In this document: positions 1-9,800 of the stretch, piece after piece
How the letters are laid out: each line of letters starts with the position of its first letter
Position numbering within the stretch: the stretch's first letter is position 1
Source: Isoetes engelmannii
Lineage: Eukaryota > Streptophyta > Lycopodiopsida > Isoetales > Isoetaceae
Length of the DNA stretch: 30,746 bases
Direction: 5' to 3'
Assembly: GCA_011763485.2 (NCBI GenBank)
Contig: JAANSK020300378.1
Span: forward strand, 1-30,746
Program-made: the position numbers and the translations under genes
The notes under the pieces: generated by a model
The model's database searches: none
Told to the model about the DNA's origin: nothing
Seen by the model: only the letters and a program-made list of their open reading frames with translations

Positions 1-1699
1 GTGTCCGGTCATATCCCTCGCCACCTAGAATGACATGGAACAGGTACATAAGGTCTTCTTGGCCCGAACCCTTGGGGTTAAGTCCACAGTTCGATACTAG
101 ATCCTGCTGCAGGAGACATGTTTCTTGCCCTTACAGAGGGCCACACTTACCGCTATATCATTTGTTTTTAGAAGGTGTGACGCTCCCCCGTCCTATACAA
201 TGCTCCCATCGTATAGAAATGGAAAATCCCCCTTCCCAGCAACACAATTATGGCTCAAGTGTCCAAGTGAAGGACATAGAGGTGTCATTGGCTCCATTCC
301 TCCACTGGGATATCCTATACGGTGAAAGCGTACATACATGTTAGCATAAGCCAAAATACATATAAATAATATGCCACCTCGAAGGGTGGCCCATCAATAC
401 GAACATCAATATACATCGAATAACGTTCACAATGCATCATAAATGAAGGCTCTACCCTGGCTCATATCACTGGGGTCAACTGACGGTCAGGGTCACATGA
501 TAATAGCAGACAGAGTCATGACAATGGCGTTGGCTGGCATAGAACATTGGCTAGGGTAGTCCACTCCATCTGCCCCTTCTGTGCATACTTAGCAAATAGG
601 CTGAGTCATGCTATGATGTGATTGTAGCCTTCCGGAGACGTATGTTATATGGAATCACCCCATGAGACCTACTCCAAGTTGCATCTCCTCGGTCCGATGA
701 GGCAGGAAAATGACAAGTCCCCTCCAGGAGCATAATGGTTCCATGTGTGGCTAGAGAATGTGGCCCTCCTCAGGCGAACCACACCGTACCCAACCTAATC
801 CCCCAAAATCCATAGGGAGCACACCCGCACCTATCGAGTCCATCTGACCTAGGGGGTGTCAGACCCATACCCGGCCACAATCAGTGACCGACTATAAGCC
901 TAGCACACCAAAATGGTAGCCAATCTCGGTTGGATCTCGTTTCCACTTCATCATTAGTCCCTTGTATGGTGCTCAATCACATGATAACATCTACAGCCCC
1001 GTGGGCTCTATGCACAGGCCGCATTTATTGGGATTATGGAATTCTAGCTAGGAGCATCTACTACAATTCGAGAGGTTTTTTTATGTCTCTACCCTCCCTT
1101 AATCCCACAAGCACAACAGGTGCAACAAAGAACTACCATTAATCCATTCATAACCTCAATTGCTCAACAATATGAGAACTAATCATCCATCTAATCAACC
1201 AAGGGTCAATTCCTATCTAGAAACTCAAGCTATCTAGCCTACTAACTAGTATCCTCGCTAGAACCGCTAACTGGGAGAGTCTCCATCTTCTTGATGTCTA
1301 TGGCTGCTGCTCCTCCTCCAAGCTCTCCCAAATCGATTTGGGGCTAATTGGGGGAAGAAGCCCCAATATGATCAGGCTATATTTGGTAAGTTTCCTTTAC
1401 CCAATCGATTTGGGCCAAGTGTCACTTCTACATTATTTATTATTAACAAATATAATATTATAGCCTTTTTAATATTAGGTGAAGACATAAATTCGAATTA
1501 GGGTTTATGGTTAGTTATCCCCCTTAATTAATGATGAAGGGCTAGGTTTCCCTTATAATTAATAATGAATTAACATAGCTATTGCTAATATAACTTAAGT
1601 TAACGTAATGTACCCCATAGGGTATGTGGCGACTCGTGACTTGCGTATATTATACATTAATTATATCTATACAAGGCATATAATAGACGGGAACGTCAC
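1..1699. other. Non-coding DNA, no gene recognised
   Basis: All six frames are broken into short pieces and none resembles a known protein. The first 1 kb is moderately GC-rich and looks like degraded repeat DNA, but I cannot name a family. Around 1330-1410 an ATCGATTTGGG word occurs twice in a short direct-repeat setting. From about 1430 the sequence becomes AT-rich. An LTR-element remnant is possible but unsupported. Confidence 0.4.
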
Positions 1700-2510
1700 A
1701 GAAGGTGGTTGGTATGGGTGATGCTCGCTTGCCCAATCTTGCCTTGACTGTGGCAATGGGCCATAATGCCTCAAAGCCTGCTAGAAGGACAAGCAGGCTC
1801 AGTGGTTCTCCAGATGGAATGTGCAAGCGCACATGTGCATGCGGGTTCGAACGGAGAAAGATCATGATTAGTTGAAGCGTACCTTGATGCTTGCTTCCGT
1901 AGCAAACTCTGGGATGCAGATGCTCTGACACATGTCAAGCTGGCACATTATCGGCAACAGGTCAATTCCAAGCTCGCACGAGATCCACAACAGTACTTGT
2001 GTACTCTTTGCCCCATGAAGAAGCGCAGATTTATAGCTTCCATTCACACGGGTGCACATCGCTTCCACATCAAGACCGGTAGATGGACTCGTGAGGCACG
2101 CGAGGACATGATCTGTCAATGCTGCCAATAGGAGGCCATTGAGGACGAATGCCATACACTCCAGACCTGCCAGCATTCGATCACATCCAGGCACGGTATG
2201 CTCAGATAGTTTTGCCCGGGCAGCCATTGCATGTGCTTTTGAACATGGCCGCCGTGGGCTTGCTAGCATCATATCTTCAAGAGGTCATGGATGCACGAAC
2301 TCGGCTGTCTGCTCCGGTACATCATTGAATTGTGCTTTGCTATGTACATATACCAACATGTTTATTACTGCCATGGTTTTTCCCTTGAAAACCCTTCGGG
2401 GCGGGGGTTTTTTAATCCTGACATTAATACGTTTGTTGTTCTCCTTGTTTAGGTCCCATAGGCCAATTGGCCTCCGTGGACGATAAAAACTTTATTCTAT
2501 TCTTTATTCA
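1700..2510 (+). mobile_element. LINE fragment: end of the reverse-transcriptase ORF plus 3' end
   Basis: A plus-strand frame at about 1880-2190 reads like the C-terminus of a plant non-LTR retrotransposon polyprotein. It has a CTLCP motif, then a basic stretch containing TGAHRFHIKTGRWTR, then a cysteine/histidine cluster (CQCC...ECHTLQTC) of the kind found after the RT in many LINEs. The frame is interrupted by stops, so this is a dead 5'-truncated copy. A possible small stem-loop (AACCCTTCGGGGCGGGGGTT) follows at about 2390-2410. The 3' end is GGTCCCATAGGCCAATTGGC and following bases, with a CTTTATTC-type tail after 2489. The clade is uncertain. Confidence 0.7.
2452..2489 (+). repeat. 38-base LINE 3'-terminal motif, left half of a perfect inverted pair
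   Basis: This stretch is exactly the reverse complement of 2635-2672. It contains the palindrome GGCCAATTGGCC and ends in CGATAAAAA, after which a tail of TTATTC-like repeats starts. It is the 3' end of the plus-strand LINE. Confidence 0.9.
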
Positions 2511-2634
2511 TCTCTTGATCAAGGAGATTCTTATGAGAAGAGAGGAGATATTGGGGACATGATGCAACAGATAAAGCGAAGTAAAGCAGTATGCTACTAA
2601 CTCCATCATGACTTGAAGATAAGATAAGATAACT

Positions 2635-2672
2635 TTTTTATCGTCCACGGAGGCCAATTGGCCTATGGGACC
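2635..2672 (-). repeat. 38-base LINE 3'-terminal motif, right half of a perfect inverted pair
   Basis: Exact reverse complement of 2452-2489. On the minus strand its tail is a TTATC repeat (2615-2634). The two LINE 3' ends face each other tail to tail, with about 145 bases between them. Confidence 0.9.
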
Positions 2673-3180
2673 TGTACAAGATGAGCAGCATGCCCATGGG
2701 CCCGGATGAAATGATGAAGCTTCTCTTTCTAATGGGCTTTACGGCCTTCTGAAGCTATGCCTATTGTGTATGCAAGGTTGGGAAGCAACATATCTCCCAT
2801 TAGAACCAATTATTGATAATCGAGTATGTGGCATTCCATCCATTCCAACACATTGCTGAGGAAGTAATTTCGTCTTTTGCGAAGAACATGATATAGGACT
2901 GTGGACTTAACTCCAAGAGCTCGAGTAAAAAAGGCTTTCTAGACACACTCCAAATCTTCTCATGTATATAAGAGGACTATATTCTTCTACATTGCTTGGC
3001 ATTTGAGCTAATACTACGTCATACAACCTATATACAACATTTTGCATGTCTGTGGGACACCCAAATGTGACAATATCTGAATAGCTCATTTATAGGGAAT
3101 GTGTAGAAAGCTTTTTCAAAGTCCACAATGCAAAAACCTAAAAACAAATCTCTAGTGTCTTTATCTTCTTATGTTATAAA
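2635..3180 (-). mobile_element. LINE fragment with RT remnant, minus strand
   Basis: On the minus strand at about 3070-3130 the sequence reads CIVDFEKAF, the conserved start of the LINE reverse-transcriptase palm region (normally VDFxKAFD). The rest of the RT is frame-broken down to the 3' terminal motif at 2635-2672. Most of the element is missing between the RT start and its 3' end, so it has lost an internal segment. It is dead. Confidence 0.6.
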
Positions 3181-3534
3181 GTTTTAGTGTACATCCGTTG
3201 TGAATGAAATCGATCCGTCGAATAATATTTATTTATACGAACGACTAAGATTGATCATCAATTTAGTACATGATGCCAAATGGTTGTGCCAATAATAACC
3301 CTTTGGCAAAAAAAAAGGCCAAATTTAGAATGGGCGCGCCAATTATAGTGCATAGGAACTATATAAGAGCAAACAAAAAGCGAGAAGAAGAACAAGAAGA
3401 GAAGAAGAAGACAGACGTAATGCTAGCCTCGTCTATAGGTTTCCAATCTATGGCCACAATGCTGGGCTTGGTTTTCTAGTTATATTTTAAAGATTTAGCG
3501 TGTGCACGCATGTCTTGCCTCAATATCCAACTGT
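3181..3534. other. Non-coding stretch
   Basis: I see no gene here. A short GAAGAAGAA-rich run at about 3380-3412 leads into the purine-rich tract that follows. Confidence 0.4.
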
Positions 3535-4110
3535 CAAAAAGGTGAGAAGGGAAAAGAGAAAATGGGAATGGAAAAGAGAATGGGAAGAGGGAGGAGAAAA
3601 TGGAAAAATGAAGAGGGGAAAAAAAGGAAAAATGGGACGAGTAAAAAAGAGGAAGGAGAAAAAGGAAAAAACGCCGATGGTGGAGATTCACTCAATCCAA
3701 CAGCCAAAAAGAGAAAGGGAAAAGGAGAAAAAAAAGAAAAGATTGAAAAGCCAACCAGGGAAAGGGAGAAGAAGAAAACATAAAAGATTGAAATGCGGGA
3801 GTGACAAAAATTAAAATGGAAAAAGAGGAGGGGAAAGAGAAAAGGGAAAGGGCAAAACAAGAAGAGTGGAAAAATGACAATGTAAAGGGAGAGAAGGGAA
3901 GGCAAAAGGGATTGAAAAGGGGAAATGGTGGGAAAAAACAAAAGGGAGGAGAAAAAGAAAACGAGAAAATGGGAAAGGGAAAATTAGGAAATGAGAAAAA
4001 GCAAAAGGAGAAAATGGAAAGAGAAAAGGGGAGGGCAAAAGAATTATAGATAGAATTTTTAATGTCTACGGAAACCAACTGAAAATGAAAAGGGAAAAAA
4101 AAAAAGTGAG
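3535..4110 (+). repeat. Long purine-rich (GGGAAAA-type) tract
   Basis: Over about 570 bases the plus strand is almost entirely A and G, built from irregular GGGAAAAG, GAGAAAA and ATGGGAAA words. Short mixed interruptions occur at about 3672-3705 and 3780-3820. Frames on both strands stay open for over 100 codons only because stop codons need pyrimidines on one strand and adenines on the other. The encoded strings (Lys/Glu/Arg on one strand, Phe/Pro/Ser on the other) are low complexity and are not genes. At its right edge (4056-4079) lies a degenerate copy of the LINE 3' terminal motif. Confidence 0.85.
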
Positions 4111-5060
4111 TTAGATGCTTTAAGAATAGAGTACTTTTGGATCTCTTCTCTCATTGTTGTCATTTACATGTTCTTAGCTTATGTCCACCAACACTGGGCA
4201 CTGTTTCTTTCTAGTTATTTTATATTTTATGATTATTCTTTTGGTAACCCTTATGGCTTCGTAGACCTTAAAATTTTAACCAACTATTTATTTTTTGTTT
4301 TTTTTTTTTGCCGTGGTTTTTTATTTTTTTTAATCCACGTCACGTCAAAATATTATTATAGGTGAATAAGTTTTTTTCTTTTTTTTGTGGCGCGTTTAGA
4401 CAATAGAAAGAGAGAGAGAAAAAAAACTGCGTTTGGTGTGCAATTCTGCATTGCAAGTGAGAATGCATTTTAAGACATTCCGGTGGCTTTCGTTCTCGAG
4501 CTGCCCATTCTACGTCTAACAGCAAGCTATTTTTCGGGATAAAGTCTTCTTGCTCGTGTTTTTTTACGACTAAGGTATTTTGACGTTCATAATGAAGTTT
4601 TTCCATCTTGTTCTTTCATGCATTTTACTTTCTAGGCCTAAACATATCATAGCTTATGCCCCTTCATCTCGTCTTTCAAATTCATCATATTTAAAGAAAG
4701 TCAGGGCTTTATTCAGTATCAAAGAAGAAAACATGGATCAGGCGCTTCCTTTTTTTTTTTGAGGGCCTAGGTACCTGCCTTGGTTCTTCCTTAACAATGA
4801 AAAATGAAGTTATCTCTGCCTTCCTTGGACACACTCTCTTTTTCTTTAAACCTGCTGCAAAAGTTTGTGGATACTTAAAGAGGCAGCGATATCTTCGTCT
4901 TATTATGTGATAAGCAGGGCAGACAATATGAAAATGCTCCTAAGTTCAAATCACACAATAGACATTTCCTGTTCTCATGATTGTTTGGTCTCGGATCTCC
5001 AACTGGTGATAAAGCACCCTAAATTGTCCCAAGAGGTCAATATTTAGGTAGCCAGGTCCT
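4111..5060. other. AT-rich non-coding DNA
   Basis: No recognisable coding sequence. It contains several T runs (about 4290-4340, 4368-4386 and 4748-4760) and a short AG microsatellite near 4405. It may be degraded repeat DNA. Confidence 0.4.
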
Positions 5061-5700
5061 ATAATAGATAGATAGTATTTTAACGTCCACGTAGACCAGA
5101 TATGACGGTCCCTAAATGTCCCAAGAGAGACTTGAACACAAAACAATGAGCTGAAATAATTAGTTTATTGAAATAGAATCTTTTCTACTGGACAGCAAGG
5201 CAGGGTATATATAAAGCTGCTCCAAACTTGGATAACTTGCTGCTGATCGATTTCATGTTAGGTGCTCCTAAGTTGTATTGAAATGGTGGAATACTATCCG
5301 TTCCAAAGCCCATGGAGCTGAATTGTTTAGCCGTTTTAGGGAGCCAGCATGTCCAATCTTGATCAGCCAAGGTTTTGAAGAAACATATGCTATCATTTGG
5401 CCCTCTTGCATGTTGCCAAAATGACGTACCTTTGAACATTACATTCAGTGGATAAAATGTGGTGTGACATCTAAGGTATTCTAAACAAGAGAGCCTTTCC
5501 AGTTGAATCCATTTATCCTGCAAATCAATCCCAAATCTGTGATCTGTATAGAGCTGCAGGTTTCACCAGCATGTCAAACAAAAGCAGCTTCACATGGATG
5601 TCATGAAAGTGCATTTGATAGCATTGTTTTTCAAAATGATCAAGGAAGGCATAGCCTTAGCAATCCTGACTTTAGCAGTTAGATTCTCAGTGCTTTAAAC
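5061..5700 (-). mobile_element. LINE fragment, minus strand
   Basis: The minus strand encodes pieces matching the C-terminal half of the LINE family also present at 19840-22210. These are HDIHVKLLLFDMLVKPAALY (about 5560-5620; compare VHIKLFLFDMLVRLAALYGA in the other copy) and PPFQYNLGAPNM (about 5240-5300; compare LPLFQYNLRADNL). The 3' end lies at 5061-5105, where the shared terminal motif CTACGTGGACGTTAAAA (minus strand) is followed by an ATCT repeat tail. The frames are interrupted, so the copy is dead. Confidence 0.7.
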
Positions 5701-6324
5701 TACTATTCTTTGCTGAATGAATGAAAAATTGCAGATTGTTTAATATATTGATTGTTTTCCCCAGAGATGTGACTTTATTATTCTGTGCCGAGTTATGTTT
5801 CATAAAGTTTGAAGTGAAAATCTGAGTGCCTTTGAATGGCAGAGGCCAAAACTTTTGTGCAAGGAGCCTTTATATAGTACAACGCTTTCCGTTCTATTCC
5901 TGTAACTTCTCTGAGTCACACTTCATTCTTGTCTCAGCAGCTTTTAGATATGCTGCTATATCTTCTATCAAAATAGAACCATGCATCTTCAACTTTGTAA
6001 TTTGTAATCTACAAAATGCATTCCGAACTTTTGTTTCGTACCGGACATCCAAAATGGTATCCAAAAATTACATAGAGGACAATACTATCTCTTTCATGAT
6101 GTTTTATTTGTCTAACCTGCCTGGCTGATGGTTTTGTAGACATATCTTAGCCCTCTTGCTATCTTGTAAAGACCACTATGCCTTGCTGCATGTTTTCCAT
6201 GTTCTCATTTTTATTCTTAATCCACATTTTTGGAAGATGTACAGTCGGAGTATGGTGCTTAAAAAAGTGCTTTGCTACGTGTATACTTTTGTCTCCTAGA
6301 GCCCAGGGTCTGTGAATATATTTC
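5701..6324. other. Upstream DNA, no gene recognised
   Basis: A frame at 5826-6128 is open for 100 codons, but its composition is that of AT-rich non-coding DNA and it matches no family I know. A promoter or untranslated exons of the Agenet gene could lie here, but I see no decisive TATA box or splice pair. Confidence 0.35.
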
Positions 6325-6606
6325 TCCATGAAAGTGTCAAGAACAGTTAAGTGGGCAGCAAAGAAAAGAAATAAGCAGTTTTAAACAAGTCTGACATCAC
6401 CTCATACTTTGAGCCAGTGGCTAGGAAAAAGACAAAAGTTTTCTAATTTAAATGTTTCAGTTTTTTTCTTTTTCATTTCTATGCAACATATCTAGGACTA
6501 GGAGGCTGCAATGCGTCCCAAGCTGTACGTGATTATTGTAATTATTGGTCTTGTAGACTCAAGTGGTTTTTCTTAGATGTTATAATTTTTCTCTCTTTCT
6601 TTATAG
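6325..6606 (+). mobile_element. LINE 3' end, plus strand, abutting the first coding exon
   Basis: This segment aligns by eye with the 3' untranslated part of the minus-strand LINE at 9671-9950. Shared words include CATGAAAGTGTCAAGAA, ACAAGTCTGACAT, CATACTTTGAG and GGAGGCTGCAATGC. It ends in the family's terminal motif (CTTGTAGACTCAAGTGG, then TTAGATGTTATAA) and a pyrimidine tail TTTTTCTCTCTTTCTTTATAG. The tail ends in AG at 6605-6606, just before the open frame of the first recognised exon, so it could serve as a 3' splice site. Confidence 0.7.
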
Positions 6607-6723
6607 AAGCTACGAAATTATCATATGAAGCATACTCAAAGTGTGCATTACTTGTTTGTTTGTAGTTCTTATTGCATGTGTCTTTTTTATAATCAGAATG
6701 GAACCATTATATTGAAGTCTTTG

Positions 6724-6819
6724 ATGGAGGTGCAGAATGGATTATCTTTTCATGCTGGTCAATATGTGGAGTCCAAGTCACATGTAAATGGCTATCGAGG
6801 TGCATGGTTCAGGTCAAAG
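6724..6819 (+). CDS. Agenet gene exon 1
   Basis: It encodes 32 residues, from MEVQNGLSFHAGQYVE to GYRGAWFRSK, the first half of Agenet module 1. The donor is AAAG|GTAAGG, phase 0. An in-frame ATG at 6625 gives a longer but atypical hydrophobic N-terminus and is less likely. Confidence 0.8.
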
Positions 6820-9800
6820 GTAAGGAATTAAAAGCCTCCGACATTGTTCTTATGGACATTACATCTTTTTTTTCCTTCTACTTTCTCAGGTTGAAGAAGT
6901 TAAGGGTGATAGGATTTCCCTATCCTATATTGACTTCCCAGATGAGAGTGAGTATGAAATTCTGAACTGGTTGCAAGTGATATGTATTTATGTTGATGCA
7001 TTCTAATCTTTAAACCAATGGTGTAGAGAAACATACCATGAAGCCCTACCAAAAAGCACCTCGCAGTCGTGACCTGGAGCTTATGCTGAGGCCGAGCTTT
7101 CCACTGGTGGTGCGGCGCTCGGAGTTTAATGCAGACACATGCAAGGAGTTGGCTGCAGTTGTAAACGATCAATGGCGGGTTGGAGATCATGTTGATGCGT
7201 GGATTGATGAGTGCTATTGGCAGGGCGTGATTGAGAGTATCAAGGGCAATAGAGCGAAGGTATAACTATTGTCTTTAGTTAAAGGTTCCCTACGTGGAAG
7301 GTGATATGTGGTAGATGGTACTAGTAGACACATTTGCTGGCATTTGTCCAATTTGTAACGAAACCAAATATATCAAACAATAGTCTTATCTTCAAATCAC
7401 TTACTAGATCAGATGATTCTTTTTATCCGGCCTCAATTTTTGTTTGCTTCTTCCTTTTCTTGAATTTCAGACCCGTTCAACCTCTCCCTTTAGCATCAAA
7501 AGAACCTCGTTGGGGATCATTTTAGGATTCTGTAGGGATGATGTACGGCAGTTTGAATGGGTTTAAGGTCGGAAGTTAGATTATTACAATGCTAAGTAGT
7601 CTACGCAACTTACATGATTTACACCTTCCGTCTCTTTCCTTTCCTTCTTTAAACTGTGGAACTCATTCAGCAACACTTGGAAACTCCTGCAAACGTTGCA
7701 GCATTTATTATACGCACAAGCCAAACTCTCAATTACGATGACTATGAGCCCTCGGTGAGAGCTATGAATGAGCATTTCAGGGACTTATTTAGAAAGAAAC
7801 AAATAATCTATTAAGTTCACAAGAAACCAAAAATGTGAATCACTTGGGTGTTCCTTCAAACTTAAGAATTCTACCTGGTATATTTTAAAGGAAAAATGCC
7901 AAGCTACAAACCATCTCTGGACCCTTGATCGATAACAAGTTCAATAGCAAAGGCTGGTCAAGTTTCTTCAATATATATCATTGCAGTGTGTGATCTATGC
8001 CATTGCCTAAATCTTCCTGAGAATGTTAATATCTCTAGAAAATAGTAAGCATAACGTGATACTTCATAAGTTGATGGCAAGTATCAGAAATCTCTTTTTT
8101 CCTAATTTATGTTTCTGGTGCAGGTGAAATGGCCAGAAGTTCCAGATGGTGAAGGGGGGCCGCCGACAAATGTATCAAAGTCAACACTGCGCCCATCACT
8201 TTGTTGGAGCCCAAAAACTGGTTGGTCTGAGCCTCCTTTACAGGTACAACAAGTTGGCAGCATTATATTGCTTGTGATTTACTGACTGTTGAATACTAGC
8301 ACTGTATCCTACTGCCATAGCATAGGCAGTCTACAAGACATCTTGAAGTGTGCCGCCTCTGAAACTGTACTAGAAGGCAGCCCAGATGTTCAAGTTTCAA
8401 CATGGTATCAGATGCCATCTGCACCTGAATAATTGGTCAGGCCTAGAATAACCAAATAGAATGCCTAGAGTTATAGCAGCCTAATGTAAAGCCTGAGGTC
8501 AAATCCAGTGGTCAATTAGAAGATCATTCTTGATTGCCGCAACAAGGCAACTATTGATGAAGATCCTTTTGTGGTGAAGACAGGCCAATTCAAGGCACAA
8601 TGATACCGAATTGAGTGCATCTTGCCAGGCGCCTCGTTGCAATGTGAATCTTGGAGACAAATCTGGTCTCAATGTGATGTGGAGGTCCAAGATTGTCAAC
8701 GGAAGTATCAACGCCGACAAAATTATTCAAACCCAATTTTGTGAAAAACTTCCAATTGGGCATGATTTGGAACGTCAAGATGGATGTCAGTTGTCATACA
8801 ACTCAAATGCCATCATGAAGAATTATTCCACTCCTGAAACTTATGGTTGATACCTGTCTGCACAAATTGATCAAAATTTTCCCAAATACTTGGCCTAATT
8901 CGCCAAGAATCGGATCAATAGGATACTGATGCAAACCTGCTTCAGAACCTATTAGCTTTCTGAAAGATTATCCTCATAGCAAAAGATATCGACTGGCAAA
9001 CATGACAGACATCGTGAACATCTATTCTCTATGAATTGGTCCTGATAAGATAAGAAATTGCAATTCATGAGAATGCAATGCAAGACACCATAGCAATTTT
9101 ATATTGACGGGAAAATGCAATAAGAATGAAATGAGAAAATGCTGACTCTGTAGTCACATGTGATGACGTGGCATGCCACGTCACTAGAGTGAGTTAGAGT
9201 AATATTTCAATCTCTAACACATTTACTCCATACATACTTTTAGCCATATGTGAGACATTGTAACTTTGGACTTGGTTAAATCTGCAAGAAAATGTTTTCA
9301 TGTTGCAGGTCTTGGGCAAGAAAGTAGTAGGCACAGGTTTGATGGTATTGCAGATGGATTTGCTGGTATTGCAGTTAAGGACGTATTCATCATATGGAAG
9401 CAGTGGAATGTTGCGGGTTACGGCTAGGAACATGCATTCATCTATCCCCTCGAAGGTTTTTTTTATGCAACTTGCAAGACAATTAGTGGCAGAGGGTGCA
9501 ACACACAGGGGGTTTCGGTGAAGGAGATTTGGACTGCAGGGACCTTTTTGGACACACGTAGAATGAACAATCTGTCAGCCAATGGTCTTACCTCCAAGGA
9601 AGACAGTTCCTTATCTGTCCTTTGATGAAGAAAAAGAGCTATACATTTCTGGACCTCATATCTGATCAATTTTGAGAAAGAAAGAAAGAAAGATTATATT
9701 AACGTCTACGAAAGACCATTTGGGTCTATGAGACCATTTATACAGCAATTATGTGTAACTAGGGGGTGCATTTGCAGCCTCCGAGAGATTTTACATAAAA

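Noticed and set aside
1868-2272. A 134-codon minus-strand frame
   Set aside because: It is the antisense shadow of the LINE C-terminal coding segment on the plus strand.
3500-4078. Long overlapping open frames on both strands (Lys/Glu/Arg-rich and Phe/Pro/Ser-rich)
   Set aside because: They are by-products of a purine-only strand, in which stop codons are rare; low complexity, no domain and no initiation context.
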